Source: Plazaster borealis | Taxonomy: Eukaryota > Echinodermata > Asteroidea > Forcipulatida > Labidiasteridae | Assembly (NCBI GenBank): GCA_021014325.1 | Contig: CM037474.1 | Coordinates: 3,724,488 to 3,788,487, forward strand | Length of the DNA stretch: 64,000 bases | Direction of reading: 5' to 3' | Shown: positions 46,301-56,984 of the stretch, piece by piece | Position numbering within the stretch: the first letter of the stretch is position 1 | How the letters are laid out: every line of letters starts with the position of its first letter | Notes under the pieces: generated by a model | The model's input: the letters and a program-made list of their open reading frames with translations, nothing else | The model's database searches: none | What the model was told of the DNA's origin: nothing | Program-made: the position numbers and the translations under genes

Positions 46301-49300
46301 CTTTGATTAATCATGGCAATCTTAGAATGGTTTGTCTTGTGGTCTACATTCAAATTTTGTCTTCTTTACTTGTTTTATAGAACGTATGCACATTGAGAAG
46401 AGCGCCCTCCGCTAGAGGCCAAAAGAAGGTAGCTCATTGGCTGATCCTGTGCGTCGCGCGTACATGCGTCTTCCATTGTTTGACCCTAAGATGGCGGCTT
46501 GAGATTGACGACCTCAATGCATAATGTCCATTGGTTTAATATTCCTTTTCTGATTCCTGGTGTACAGTTGTACTACTTTTCATAAAGTTTTTAATTGTAC
46601 AATTTAATTCCTCTTACTGTATGCATGTGTGTGTGGGTAGGTATCCACATTCAAACCAAGGACCAACAAAAGGGACAAAAGGTCCACGGTTGCTATCACA
46701 AAGGAAAACATTGTGGTCCATGGTTGCTATCACAAAGAGTTGAACAAAGGAGGGTCCATGATTGCCGGTGTTTACACACGTGTATGTGGGTAGGTGTTCA
46801 CATTCAAACCGTGGACCTATAACAAAAGGGACAATAGGTCCACGGTTGCTATCACAAAGGAAAGCATTGTGGTCAACGGTTGCTAACACAAAGGGTTGAA
46901 CAAAGGAGAGTCCACGATTGCCGGTATTTACGACCCGTTATGGTGCAGCGTTGTGCCCGCGTCTTCTCCGTCTTCGATGACCCCTCCTTCTCCACCAATG
47001 GATCGTGGCCAAGAGTGACCTACCGGACTCTGGTCTGTCGTGGCTTCCGAGCTGAACTCCCGAGTTGACCTGTGACTGTGGGCTGATCTACTGTGGGCTA
47101 CTCTTCGAGATGCTGGGCCTAACGTCTGCACTATATAAATCTTGTTAGGGGACTGACTGGGCGGGGGCATATTCAGCCTCCTTAAGGTAAATATTACCTA
47201 GTTTGCTTTAATTTATCTTTGCCGGCTTACCATTCATTTTGCCTCTGTTTGCTTTAATCCTGCTTTGTTAACTGCTTTGTAATTTATGTGGCTTTACCGC
47301 TATTAATGTTGCTTTAACTCATTGTTCTGCTTCTTGATTTATGTATTAAATATCATTCTGAATGTATTTCATTGACTGCTTCTGTGCTTTTGCTTACAAG
47401 GTCTTTGTTCTTGTCCCGTTTTATATAAATATCGCTGTCGTGCTTTTCAGTACGTAACACACACGTATGTGTGTGTTGACATTTTTGGCAGAACAATTAA
47501 TAATAAAAATAACATTTGTGTCATATCCTCCAAACCGAAATTGAAAGGAAAAAATAATCTGACCCCTTTTTTGGTGTGATAATTAGTATTCATTACTGCT
47601 CTTGTACGCAGGGAACATGACGTCCACGCAGGTTGCTATGCATAGCGTCTTGCCTGTGGCATGCACTGAACAATTACATCAAGATTCCACTTATCACATG
47701 ATCCACATGGCTACATTTCCACAGTAGAAGATCAATCACAACTACGTTGAACATTAGTGCAATGACCCCAGTATGAATCTGAAAGACTAGACAGCCGGAT
47801 AGCAATCTCTGTAAGCTAGATACGTTTACCAGTGCAGCAGAAAAACTGTGCAGTGCAATTGAACCCCATTGGATATTATAAGTGATCCTGTACAACTCCA
47901 AACGGTGCTGATAATATGATTTTTGGAGTTAAAGGATCATCTGCATGACACATCTACTTTCTCTACTTCCTACATTCCTACTTGCATGAACCTCTACCTC
48001 TGTCATGTCACCTGCATGCCATCACAAATACTGTATTCTGTTTTTAGACACAATAAAAGGGACCCTGACTATATCCCCCCTCCCCACATCACAATTGGGC
48101 CAGAGTGATTATGGCTATGTGAATTTTTCTGCATGACGTGTGCATTAAACCGGTCACACATATGCTGGCTGTACTCGCGCCTTAATAGATAAAATGTTGA
48201 TCATATTGATCATCGCGCCAAATCGACCATGTCAACTTCCAAAGAGGATAGATTTTTAGCTGTTTATGTGCACAGCACACCATCATGACGCACATGTGTC
48301 ACCATTATGACGTAATTACTATGGGTCTATACAGCCACTTGACACGGCAACGCTTGCAACAAAGAGATCCTTTTTGTTTTTTTCTCTCTCTCTTCATACG
48401 TCTGAAGATTTTAATGGTCTGACAGCCTCATCATGAGGTGATGTCTTACGTATGTTGTTAAGAGCCAGATTAAATGGAAAGAGCAGAGCATGACTGCGTC
48501 TTGAATCATGTAAAAGGACTTGAAGAGTTGAACGATTCAATCTAAAAGAAAAAGAGGATAGCATTTGCTTTGAAAAAAATATATAATTTTGTACGTGAGG
48601 CCAGAGATTATTTTGGGTAAAACAACATGGAGCTTGAGAGCTGGATGGAGCCGAAGAAAGGTTCTGCAAAATGTTCAGAAATATAACTAACTTCTTGTTC
48701 GAAATAAGAAGGGACAATTTCCATTTCATGCAAATGTCCCAACTGTAGTTGAGCCAGCCAAATTTATAATGTATACATGAAGGGAGAGATTAAATTTGAG
48801 TGTACTCTAGTTGGGACAAGCCCAATTGTTGATTTTCTCTACTTCAGGCAATGATATCAAGTTTTGCCCCTAAGATTTGACTGTAACCAGTTAATAAAAA
48901 AAAGCATAGCCATGGGCTAAAAGGAAGCTATGTTGACATAGCTGACATGTAAATTTGTTTTCTCCAGAATGATATTAATTTTTACTATTGCAAAGAAAGC
49001 GAGACATTTCCATCCTTCAATATCCCATCACACTATCTCCATTACATCAGAAACTGCAAGTTACAGGACATGGGAACACAACCTCAATTCTTGTTAAAAA
49101 TACATACTTGATGGAAAATTGCCAACAGAACAAGGAAGCCACATCAAGGTTACATGGAAGTAAATATTCAAACTAAACATCCACCAGACTGTGTAGTTAC
49201 AGTAAGAATGTTTTAAAATATAAACCCAATAAAAGAGGAGTTAATAGTCGGAGTGCTGAGTCAGACAATGTTTTTAAGGCGAATTCTACAGATAACATTG

Positions 49301-52300
49301 TTTTATTTTATTTATGTACACATTAAAGCCCATGCAAATGTTCCAATAACAGGATGAATAGAAGACAATGAAGAAATGTTCATTTTCAGATGTGGGAGGG
49401 AAAAGAACCAAAAACACACACAATACTAAAATCATAATCAACTAAAAGCGTAGTGCGAAGTTATAGCGGGGGCAGAATGAACAAAACTTGAAATAAACAC
49501 TTAACTCAAGGAGTTTTGTGAATGGATGAACAAAAGATTGCAGTCTATTTATATATCAGGAGTGTTTTGTTCATGGTACGCAGAACCTATGCCAGAACGG
49601 TTTTAAACAAAGCAGTGGAAGAGGGGGGCGGGGGCTGGATAGTACTGAAGACTTAAGAATGTTTGTCCTGAGAGTAACAATTAGTTCTGCTAAATCTCTG
49701 CACCACGATTGTTCTCCTTTGCTTACTTCCTTAAAAATATCAGATTTATGTACATTGTATATTTCCACTTGATGGTAAAAGATGCCAAACTGTGTACAAA
49801 TGACAATCTGTAACATGCTCTTCTTGTTATCGATCTTACTCCCCTCTAATGAGTGAAAGACAGTAGAAGACAGCAGGTGATGCGGATCAAGAAGCAATTA
49901 TCTGATCCCATCCATCAAAATCACCCCTCGGCCTCAACACTCCCCAAGCCCTATTTAGACTGCACTGGACAGCATGCTTCATTAAGCCTTCCTGGGACAT
50001 GTCATCCTTAAGGGGATCTGTTCTAATTCTCCCAGGTTCAATTTCTTTATTTACAGCATCCACTAGAGAAGTACTGGGTTTTTCATTCCGGTGGAAGTTA
50101 CAAAATTTTATCCACAAGTAAAATTTGAAGCTCTGTACCCAAAAAGCTTTATCAAAATGTAAGTGTTATTAATCTAATGTAGCTTCTTGTGGATAACACC
50201 ACAGCAATCGACAGGGCACATTATAGCCCTCCAAACTATGCTAAAAATAGAAGCTCAGTACCTGGATCTCAGACCATGGTCAAAGTTCACTAACGCACGC
50301 ACACGTATGTGTCTAAGCTTTATGTTTACATTTGCATGTACTGACTGTACTACTGCGGTCTGGCGCGTCGATGCGGTAATTGCATGAGAGCTAGTATGGG
50401 TGGTAGAATGTTTGTCTGACATACAGGCATTTTGAGCAAAAGTGAAGCCATTCATGCAGAGTGCTATTTCATTGCTCTGCTTTACGCAGAGTTCTGGGCT
50501 TCCAGTCAGCTCTCCACTTACAGGGTTATAGCGCCAATTTCTGTGCTAGCTGCATTGAGCGAAGAATGCTAATAGTGACACGCAAGCCCAAAAGCAACAA
50601 TTATTTTCAAAACCTGTGAAACATACAAAGAGGAAGTGTAAGAGTCATAAAATGAGGACCATCATAGAAATTTTGTAACTTCTCAGAACTCAGGTAGACA
50701 CGTACATATTTTTCTGAGATGAACAAGAGATGTCCAGAGTGTTGACTTTTCAAAAGAGATTCACACATGATTGAATTCCCGAAAGTTTACTCATCAATAG
50801 TCGCTTTCTACTCAATCTCTAATCACACATTGGTATGAATACAACATTCATGAAAATGCAAGCATGCAGTCGTAGTTTGTATTTAAACATATTCAATTGG
50901 TGTTTTCTAAGCTGTGCATGATGGCATCTGCATACTGTCTTCTTTGGGGGGGGGGGGAAGGGGTTACAAGTGACAAATAAACCACATATAGTCCTAAAGG
51001 TAGATCTGCATGTTCAATATGCATAATCCTCATTACCGCCTCCGGGGATGCGCAAACATGAACGGCATCCTCTCAAAAGAAAATTGCGCTTGAATTAATA
51101 CCTTGGTATCAAAAATGTCAACATGTTAGATGGGTTTGATTTAGCCTTAAGCAACGGAATAATTGCATTACAAGACTATACGGCCATTGATGTCCACTCA
51201 ACATAATGAAGACTTATACGCAATCCAATAACAATATTGAGCCGTGACGGTGAGCAGGTGAACACAGGGACAGAATAATAACAACTCGATTGTCAACAAT
51301 TTATGGCCTCAATGGATGAGTGGCAGTAAAGTCCATGACAACAATATCATGATTATAAATGACCGATTATGTGGATTTCGTCCCAAGTTCTCCCCATGCA
51401 CGAGCTAGCGTATCGGGCGGATACATGCGAATTGCGTGCTGATATGCGCACATTTTTTTAAAATACCATAGTTTCACAAAACACATAAAGAGCCAACCAT
51501 ATAGAATGCTTCAGATTGCATAGTAGGGCTTTGAAAACCAAGAAGAAAAGTTTCAATTCAGCGCGCTTCAGCCAAACATCCCCAAATTTCAAATTTTGGC
51601 CCAGAATGCCCCACAGTTTTGAAAAAACCTTGGGAGAACCCTGCGTCCTAAAAACTATTTTTTGAATTTATTCGAAATGACGACTCCTTTGTAAGCAACA
51701 TCACTTTCTGGGCCCAACGTCTGGCACTGTTTACCACAGATTTTTGCTCTTACCTCACCCACTAATGCTAAAAATACTGTGGACTGTGATGGTAATGAAG
51801 AAGTCTAATTGCCTTGGAACTGGGCCTTGCTGTGCTACTTCTACCAAGTCTATTGACCCAATTCACCTGACGTCATCATCACAATCATCTTGGTTGCTCC
51901 ATTTTGGAAGTCAATGTCCCTGTGTGTTATACAGTGTAGTACGCATGTTCAGCAACGCAGCATTTACACGCTATATAACATAGATTTTATGTGCAATTTT
52001 ACTCCCAAAAATGGCGAGCGTGGTGGACAGTAGCCTTGTGTGATGTTGGTGCAAGGGGGTCACTATCAACATGTACACAGTTAGTTATGTACACAGTTGT
52101 GCCACCACACGCAATCCATGCAGTTGAATGGTTTCAACTGGTTGGTCAACTCGCTGGAGAATGTTCCAAAGAGTAGAAGAGTTAAAAATTAAATCATGTT
52201 GAGTCAAACCTTTATTAAATTGCTCCAGTCAGGCAATTCAAATAACCGTTATTAGTGTTGAAGTTTATCATCCAAAGAAAACCACAAATTGACACAATTT

Positions 52301-54698
52301 CAAAACACCAGTAAGTTAAAAGGACGTGAATTCTTTGAGTATAAAGTAAAATATGTGTAGGTGTAACCAGTCCTTAGACATGCACAGCCAGTTCTATTGA
52401 AAACTATACACGGCCGTGAAAGAATGACAATGTTGAAGGGCATGACGTGGTGATATTAAATCATAGTCAGGTATGCCATTCATGAGTCACAAGTAATCTT
52501 ATCACACAGAAACTGTGGGTGTGATCACGATCCACTTACAATATTTTTGAAGAGACGAGATCAAATTGTGGTGTTAGGGCCTATTTAAAGGGAAAGTACA
52601 TCATTGTTTGTTTTGTTCAGTTATATTCATTCCTTCCCGTGAAAATTTCATCAAATTCTATGATCAATCTTATTAGTCAATCGATCTTGTTTTGGAGTTT
52701 CCAGAGTCATTGTTTTCCTTTGAAAATATCATTGTCACAATGAAAGCCTGACTTGACAAAGGAAAGACAACAAAGGTTCTCATAATAAGCATCGGGATTG
52801 GTTGTTCTCTTTTGAAAAAAATATGTGTACCATTCACCGTGAATCGCCAAACCTCAGACATAAGCAACGGTCGATAATCTGCCATGGTATGCTAGAATCT
52901 CGGAATGCTCGGCCAAAAACAATGATAAACAATTGCGGCAGCCTGTCCATTCATGCCACATTTGTACAACAAAAGGACAAAATGACTGGAATTGTGAATT
53001 TCCATCCAATGACCCCCGGAAAAAGGGAGATTACCAGCATAAATTCCAGTACCTTGTGTACTGTAACTTAATTTCTTTAATCGAACAACTAAAACATCAG
53101 GCAATTCCCTTTAAAAGTACAACCTTCGTTTGTTACATGCAGCCTGACTCCTCACTCAAAAAGAAACGAAAATGACAACAGATATGGCTGTTAGAAACAG
53201 CTGTTGAACCAAACTGATGTGGTATATATGCAAAAAAGTAGTAATGCAGACTAGATCTTCACGGAGGCAATGCCCTTGGTCATCATTGCCTTAGTGCCCC
53301 TTGAAGTCTTACAGCAGAAATTTAAATTTCCCTCAAAGTGGGGCCCTTTTACAATGGAACACAACAAAGTAATGTATATCAGCTGGTAATGGCCCCTCCG
53401 ATTCCGACCCTAGCAGAGTCAATCTCAAAATCAAAACACAAAAACCAATTAATCAACTATAGGTTTAAATGCACCGGTTGATTGTAAGTTTCCTGATTGT
53501 AATAACGTGTGGACCATCAGTTCTTGGTAAAAGAAAGAAAAACAATGTCTAGCCTGGTCTTGTCGAATGCAAAAGTTAAATAAATACTAGGTTTACAAAA
53601 ACTAAAACACAAAATGCAGATGGTGGTGTTCTTTGGAGAAGGAATTAATACACCAATTCAGCCTCAAAATTATTTGATACTTGCTCCAGATAATTGCTAC
53701 TCAGCACCAACTTTGTACTGAATGCATTTTAATTAAACAAAATGCTGACGTTTTTATGAGTTACTTAAACCATAAAGCATGCAGTGTTTATTTTTGCACA
53801 GATGATACAATTCTGAGAAGCCGGGCCGAGTTGTGCGCTGTCACGTTAGTGTCAAGTACTGACCGTAGCTTGACATCTTTTCAACATGCACACTTGTAGA
53901 CGTAAAGGTCAACTTCACAGTCTTCCTCTTGTCATTGGGGGAGGTTCTTAATAAGGAGTGACACTGGAGGATTCATGTAAGGTACACTGACCCTCGCAAG
54001 ATGTCTTCAGAGAGTTGTTAAGAAAATACAGTTTTTAAAGATCAGCACAGTACCCAACATATACAGTGTATATTTTTAAATTATTGGTATGCGTGTTTGT
54101 GTAGCAGTCTCCATGCAGGCTCTATTCATGAAGCCCTATAGATTCACACTACCATGTCAATCCCGGGATATAAAAATCCAGGGCTCGGTCTCACAAAATG
54201 CTAAGATTTATCTTAAGATATGAGTTGTCAATAGTGATTTTTTATGATGCCATCACATTTTGCGTCAGCAGTTATGATTGATACACATCTTAAGATCAAT
54301 CTTAGCTCAGTTAGTGAAACTGCAGGAAATTCCTGGGGAATCTTATCCCCGACCCATGTGGCGTGTCGTGGTCGAGCGGTTTACTGCATCGGACTCAAGT
54401 TCTGGTTGCTGAGTCATCAGGGTGTGGGTTCGAATCCCAGTCATGACGCTTGTGTCCTTGAGCAAGACACTTAACTATAATTGCTTCTCATCACCCAGGG
54501 GTAAATGGGTACCTTTGAGGGCAGAGATGGTTCTTGTGATTGATTTATCTTAGTGCGCTACAAACTTGGCAGCACAGGCTGTATACTCCCAAGGGAGCTG
54601 AGATGGTTTAAGGAAGGAAATATATGGCCCATTGACCAGGGGTAAACATTTTTGAAGCGCAATGATCATTCTTTGGAATTGTGCTATAAAAGAGTCAA

Positions 54699-54755
<57 letters not shown>

Positions 54756-55773
54756 GTTCCCTCCACACTTATTGCGATTTTCCTAGGGAATATGAATTTA
54801 CTCGGTATAATAACCCCGGGGTTATCTCGATTTAAACCCAACTCCCGCTCAGGGGTTTCCCCAGAAACAGCCATTTCCCAGGAGTTTACCAAAGTCAGCA
54901 ATTCAAGTTTAAAACGTTCAACCAAATTTTCACAGGAAATTTGTCCAAGTGCAAAAGGAGCATTAAAAAGAGAATTTGACTGAGGATTTTAGCCGTTGAG
55001 TTAGTGAACTGAGCACTATCCATGTAAATGTAACATAACACCTCATTGCGGAATTGAATGAAACATATGAAATGAGTCGGCCTCAAAATTGAATGAATGA
55101 TGACTGCATATGAGTGCACTTCAATTCAATTCACTGATTTATTTAGAGTGAAATTTATTTAATCCTCTCCACTACCCTTCCATCACAGAGAATGTTAACC
55201 TACTCCAGCTGTGTTATCCACATAATGTTATCACATACATCAATTATGAGATGCATATAATAAAAAAACCGGCACGCTCGGTTTGTATGTGGAATAATTC
55301 CAATCCGTTTTATTCAGAGAGTATGTATGTTTGTGAGAAATTACCCTGGACAGGTACGAACCCCCCATACATCTATGATCTCCCCGAACGTATTCCATCT
55401 CATAAGCGAAGATATGGAGCAGAGCTATAATGAAAAGCCGTTTGGGCAGCGCAAGAATTAAATTTTCATCATCCTCAGGTACTGGGCCTTCGCTTATTGC
55501 CGAGTGTGAACGGCAATTATTTAGATATCAAAGCGTGCTGTATTTGTTTACATAAGAATGCACTATAAGACGTTAGTAATTACACCTCCACAAAAATCAG
55601 CTTCTGGGAATTAATGTCTGCAATAAGAAGTGAATAATTTACAGCATAATGAAAGTCATTTTCTACAATGGATTACAAACTGAATGTTATACTTACTTCC
55701 TTTAGGCCCGTAAAACTTCACCATTAGCTCGTTCAGTCCTTTGAGTATCGTTACTTCATGTTTACTTTCGATT
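40182..55773 (-). CDS. UBE2H: Ubiquitin-conjugating enzyme E2 H, exons 2-7 (5' partial)
   Basis: Six minus-strand coding exons join in phase into 163 residues: 55,773-55,697; 45,496-45,422; 44,115-44,076; 43,013-42,961; 41,333-41,205; 40,300-40,182. The protein reads [10 protein letters not shown] at the start, then the UBC fold with YHPNIDEA (HPN motif), [12 protein letters not shown] (active-site Cys, expected residue 87 by analogy to the family), LLAYPNP and an acidic end [14 protein letters not shown]. The family length is about 183 residues, so only the first exon of about 18 residues (MSSP...-type start) is missing, presumably beyond 64,000. The E2 accepts ubiquitin from E1 by thioester. 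In animals UBE2H works with the CTLH (GID-type) E3 complex in cytosol and nucleus, and the serine-rich acidic tail is the feature typical of this E2. All introns are GT-AG with consistent phases and no frame damage, so the gene appears functional. Confidence 0.97.
40511..40945 (+). repeat. 67-68-bp tandem repeat in UBE2H last intron
   Basis: Seven units start with ACAATCTAGT at about 40,511, 40,578, 40,645, 40,713, 40,781, 40,843 and 40,911. Each contains TTTGCAGTAACACCATGTAC and GAAACTTTGCATGGTGGAG. One unit has a 6-bp deletion. Confidence 0.92.
40957..41117. mobile_element. Small MITE/foldback element
   Basis: GTCGTGGTGGTTCTGAAAAG plus AACCAGTGGTGTAACAA pairs with TTGTTACACCACGGGTTC plus TTTTCAGAACCATCACAAC. 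The terminal inverted repeats are about 38 bp around a core of about 85 bp. A diverged half-copy lies at 56,610-56,700, sharing the CGTCTTCAGGAGA-like core. Confidence 0.8.
41205..41333 (-). CDS. UBE2H: UBE2H coding exon 6
   Basis: Encodes [20 protein letters not shown], then [20 protein letters not shown] and IR, the C-terminal helices of the UBC domain. Acceptor CTCCAG. The donor is GTAGGT, the weakest of the set. Confidence 0.95.
41467..41890 (-). mobile_element. 5'-truncated LINE, RT C-terminus
   Basis: The minus-strand frame 41,882-41,574 ends with a LINE ORF2 C-terminal pattern: [46 protein letters not shown] and [11 protein letters not shown] 3' tail GGCGCTATATAAATCC and (TTA/TTG)n microsatellite follow. 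I cannot fix the exact clade (CR1/Jockey-like). It is a dead fragment lying in the UBE2H intron on the gene's own strand. Confidence 0.85.
42030..42375. repeat. Older dispersed repeat split by a MITE
   Basis: The flanks GGACTGAGGACTGCACTAGT and GCCACCATAATCAGA ... AAATCACTCAAG match a continuous copy at 55,950-56,110. That copy lacks the element at 42,127-42,275. Confidence 0.7.
42127..42275. mobile_element. MITE with GGGCTCGATTTCGCAAAG termini
   Basis: GGGCTCGATTTCGCAAAGAG then CTAAGATTGATCTTAAGA at the left. TCTTAAGACGAAGATTAGTG then TAATCGAGCCC at the right. The family also occurs at 54,181-54,320. Confidence 0.75.
42468..42826 (-). mobile_element. tRNA-derived SINE
   Basis: On the minus strand the head has A box TGGCCAAGTGGTTTAGAGC and B box GGTTCGGATCC, followed by the 'cttgtatctttgagcaagatac' segment, GGTACCTGCAAGGGTAGAGG and an (ATT)n tail at 42,468-42,489. 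Confidence 0.85.
42961..43013 (-). CDS. UBE2H: UBE2H coding exon 5, catalytic cysteine
   Basis: Encodes [17 protein letters not shown]. The cysteine in TVCLD is the thioester-forming residue. Acceptor CTACACAG, donor GTGAGT. Confidence 0.95.
43130..43310 (+). mobile_element. Probable retroelement 3' end
   Basis: Low-complexity GTTTGTTTGATTGTATTTTT leads into ATGGCCGAATAAAGAATAAG and an imperfect (GAATAA)n tail, as at many non-LTR retrotransposon 3' ends. No coding part remains. Confidence 0.45.
44076..44115 (-). CDS. UBE2H: UBE2H coding exon 4 (40 nt)
   Basis: Encodes [12 protein letters not shown] with split Gly and Ala codons. It contains the conserved His-Pro-Asn motif that stabilises the E2 active site. 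Acceptor ATACAG, donor GTAAGT. Confidence 0.95.
44233..44744 (-). other. Unidentified GC-rich open frame beside a splice donor
   Basis: The frame 44,744-44,409 (111 codons) starts [15 protein letters not shown]. It has a basic serine stretch ([18 protein letters not shown]) and ends [13 protein letters not shown] then TAA. An overlapping frame continues the coding-like composition ([19 protein letters not shown] to MTIL), and a third ([20 protein letters not shown]) runs to a consensus CAG|GTAAGT donor at 44,233. It lies in the intron between UBE2H exons 3 and 4, on the same strand. It could be a frameshifted retrocopy, the first exon of a nested gene, or retroelement ORF1. No family recognised. 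Confidence 0.35.
44835..44966. mobile_element. Fragment of GGGGTGCG-family MITE
   Basis: Matches the reverse complement of about 33,235-33,365. Shared words include GCCATCTTGAA/ATCCAAGCCT, GTTACGGTTTGGTCGGAACA and CAACCAATGACCAAAGCTCA. It sits directly upstream of the unidentified open frame. Confidence 0.65.
44972..45398 (+). mobile_element. tRNA-derived SINE, near full length
   Basis: The head GTGTCGTGGCCGAGCGGATA (A box) is followed by a degraded B box. The conserved middle is CTTCGGATGGGACGTCAAGC then GTGCACGTAAAAGAACCCA-like sequence. The 3' end is GCGCCTTGAGCGTCAC ... GTGCGCTATATAAG with (ATT)n. Its end lies about 24 bp from UBE2H exon 3. Confidence 0.87.
45422..45496 (-). CDS. UBE2H: UBE2H coding exon 3
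   Basis: Encodes [19 protein letters not shown], then KSPSI, between a CTGCAG acceptor and GTGAGT donor. This is the beta-sheet core of the UBC domain. The preceding intron is about 10.2 kb and full of repeats. Confidence 0.95.
45640..45997 (-). mobile_element. Degraded tRNA-derived SINE
   Basis: The clear part is 45,830-45,997: GCAGGTACCCATTTGCTCCT, GTCTTGCTCAAGTAC, then a weak B box (GCTGAACCCACACC) and GGCCATGACAT in reverse order to the plus-strand SINEs. The upstream limit is uncertain. Confidence 0.6.
46110..46290 (-). repeat. Dispersed repeat, GGGCAAGG family
   Basis: GAGGCAATTGCCACAATGTC, CATTACCTTGGTGCC, CCTCACAGAGGTGCACTTTT and ATGCCTTGCCCTTACAAG follow the family order, with short 'gcctgatac' and 'gtaccgggct' ends. 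Confidence 0.65.
46395..46500 (+). promoter_or_regulatory. Weak promoter-like words
   Basis: GAGCGCCCTCCGCTAGAGG (CTCF-like) and AAGATGGCGGC (YY1-like) lie within about 90 bp, similar to the pair at 7,914-8,005. No adjacent open frame supports a transcript. Confidence 0.15.
46620..46930 (+). repeat. Tandem duplication of about 155 bp
   Basis: Two units, about 46,630-46,785 and 46,786-46,930. Each contains GTGGGTAGGT, CACATTCAAACC, GGTCCACGGTTGCTATCACA and GTTGAACAAAGGAG, then GATTGCCGGT. Confidence 0.85.
46931..49560. other. Intron sequence without assignable features
   Basis: Positions 46,931-47,180 are GC-richer and include CTATATAAATC with short frames, possibly a retroelement fragment. 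A half-copy of the 16,419-type MITE motif lies at 48,735-48,822. The 111-codon minus frame at 48,394 has no recognisable domain. Confidence 0.4.
49571..50117 (-). other. Two adjacent open frames, possible fossil gene
   Basis: Frames 50,117-49,887 (76 codons; includes [19 protein letters not shown] and [16 protein letters not shown]) and 49,897-49,571 (108 codons; includes [19 protein letters not shown]) overlap by about 10 nt in different frames. The peptides look less random than most here, but I recognise neither. It could be a single frame broken by a frameshift or chance. No clear splice sites bound the pair. Confidence 0.2.
50120..51380. other. Intron sequence, nothing assignable
   Basis: AT-rich intron sequence with a G12 run near 50,947. 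No convincing coding or repeat structure is seen. Confidence 0.4.
51381..51645. mobile_element. MITE with GTTCTCCC/GGGAGAAC termini
   Basis: AGTTCTCCCCATGCACGAGC then TAGCGTATC at the left and CTTGGGAGAACCCTG at the right. Alignable with 57,157-57,435. Confidence 0.65.
51650..53255. other. Intron sequence, nothing assignable
   Basis: No known repeat or frame recognised. The short frames at 51,744-53,175 lack domains. Confidence 0.4.
53260..53360 (-). repeat. Dispersed repeat, GGGCAAGG family
   Basis: ACGGAGGCAATGCCC, CATTGCCTTAGTGCCCCTTG, AATTTAAATTTCCCTCA and GGGGCCCTTTTACAATGGA follow the family order. Confidence 0.6.
54181..54320. mobile_element. MITE with GGGCTCGGTCTCAC termini
   Basis: GGGCTCGGTCTCACAAAATG then CTAAGATTTATCTTAAGAT at the left, and ATCTTAAGATCAATCTTAGC onward at the right. 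Same family as 42,127-42,275. Confidence 0.7.
54361..54755 (+). mobile_element. tRNA-derived SINE with long (ATT)n tail
   Basis: A box TGGTCGAGCGGTTTAC near 54,369 and a perfect B box GGTTCGAATCC at 54,427-54,437. The body carries CTTGAGCAAGACACTTAACT and GGGTAAATGGGTACC. The tail is about 19 ATT units (54,699-54,755). The poly-Asn frame across the tail is an artefact. Confidence 0.9.
55697..55773 (-). CDS. UBE2H: UBE2H coding exon 2
   Basis: Acceptor TTCTGCAG and donor GTAAGT. It encodes [15 protein letters not shown], then [10 protein letters not shown], with one base completing a split codon at each end. The leading A implies that exon 1 ends with two bases of a Leu codon. No exon-1 candidate was found in 55,774-64,000. 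Confidence 0.95.
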
Positions 55774-55949
55774 CTGCAGAAGGAAATCTTAGTCAAGGAA
55801 TCCAAATAAATTTGTATCATAATAACCACCTTGATAATTCCCTAACAGAAAAAAGCTATCATAAACTATGTCCTGTTTAGGTTATGAGTTTTTTTTTAAC
55901 CCGAACCATCCCCAATCCTTCAAAATCCAATCTGCGTTTTTGGTTTGAT

Positions 55950-56110
55950 TCTGTTATGGACTGAGGACTGCACTAGTAAGCTGATCATGCTTGATCTGGC
56001 CACATCTGGCATACTGCCATAATCAGAGTCCAGTAATTTGGGTGTTAAATTACCATGGTGTTGGTTTTTGCAAGAGTAATGAAGGAACCTAGAAAATCAC
56101 TCAAGAGAAA
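55950..56110. repeat. Dispersed repeat, uninterrupted copy
   Basis: GGACTGAGGACTGCACTAGT, GCTGATCATGCTT, GCCATAATCAGAGTC and AAATCACTCAAGAG match 42,030-42,375 but lack its MITE, giving an empty-site reference. Confidence 0.7.
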
Positions 56111-56599
56111 TGTTAATGTTACACTGCAGTGTACATACTGAAAGTGTCTGTGGAACTACCATTCAAACACCATCGATGTGTAATGCAGATTCAGCAAAGG
56201 GAAAATCCAGAACTAGCACCCAAGTTTATCTTTCGCAAAATTTGTACAGTAATTGACAGTGAAACTCGATACTAGATTTAGACCTACAATAAACTAAAAC
56301 AAACTGGAAAAATGGCCGGCGTTTTTTATGGCAAGTCTCCAATTAACCTTTGCATATTAAAGACTGTTTTCGTTATTTTATGGAAAAGTAGATTCTCTTT
56401 TGGGATTAATAATAAATGATACAAAGGAACGTTTCCATTTTGTCCCCTCACCTTTTTCCAATTACATTTAATTAATTTTAATTCTCTATTTCCACTCCAA
56501 AGGACAGGTATGAATAGTTGGCGAAGAGAATGTAAAATACAATGACATAATTAATCATTAATGAATTGAGAAAATATGACCCAAGGAGTTCTACGGCTA

Positions 56600-56700
56600 G
56601 CAACAATGCATCGGTGGTTCTGGGAAGAACTAAGGTTGAGATAAAGTAGAATTTAAATATTACGAGCAGTGTGCTCTGCTCGTCTTCAGGAGACAATGCA
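56600..56700. mobile_element. Partial copy of the 40,957-type MITE
   Basis: GGTGGTTCTGGGAAGAAC and GTGCTCTGCTCGTCTTCAGG then AGAC correspond to one terminus and the core of the 40,957 element. The other terminus is not recognisable. Confidence 0.5.
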
Positions 56701-56984
56701 AAGCTTCACATAATTTTTAACAAAAATAAGATGTACACCAGTGATCATATCAGAGAATTCTGTCCAACTAGCCCTGCTGGCTAGTATATTGCTGAAGTCC
56801 CATCGCTACATGTAAACCACTTCATATTACAAGTTCAAATTACAAGTCCCATGTTAATGAGTAATGACAATGTTGAAAGAAAACCTTAAACTATGGACGA
56901 GTGAAAAAGCTGGCGGCCTAGTGAAATGACAAGCTGACTGATCCTGCTGGCTAAAAGGGCAAACCCTGTGCACAGGTTGGAGGT

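Noticed and set aside
54550..54768. Poly-asparagine protein
   Set aside because: Translation of the (ATT)n tail of a SINE on the opposite strand.
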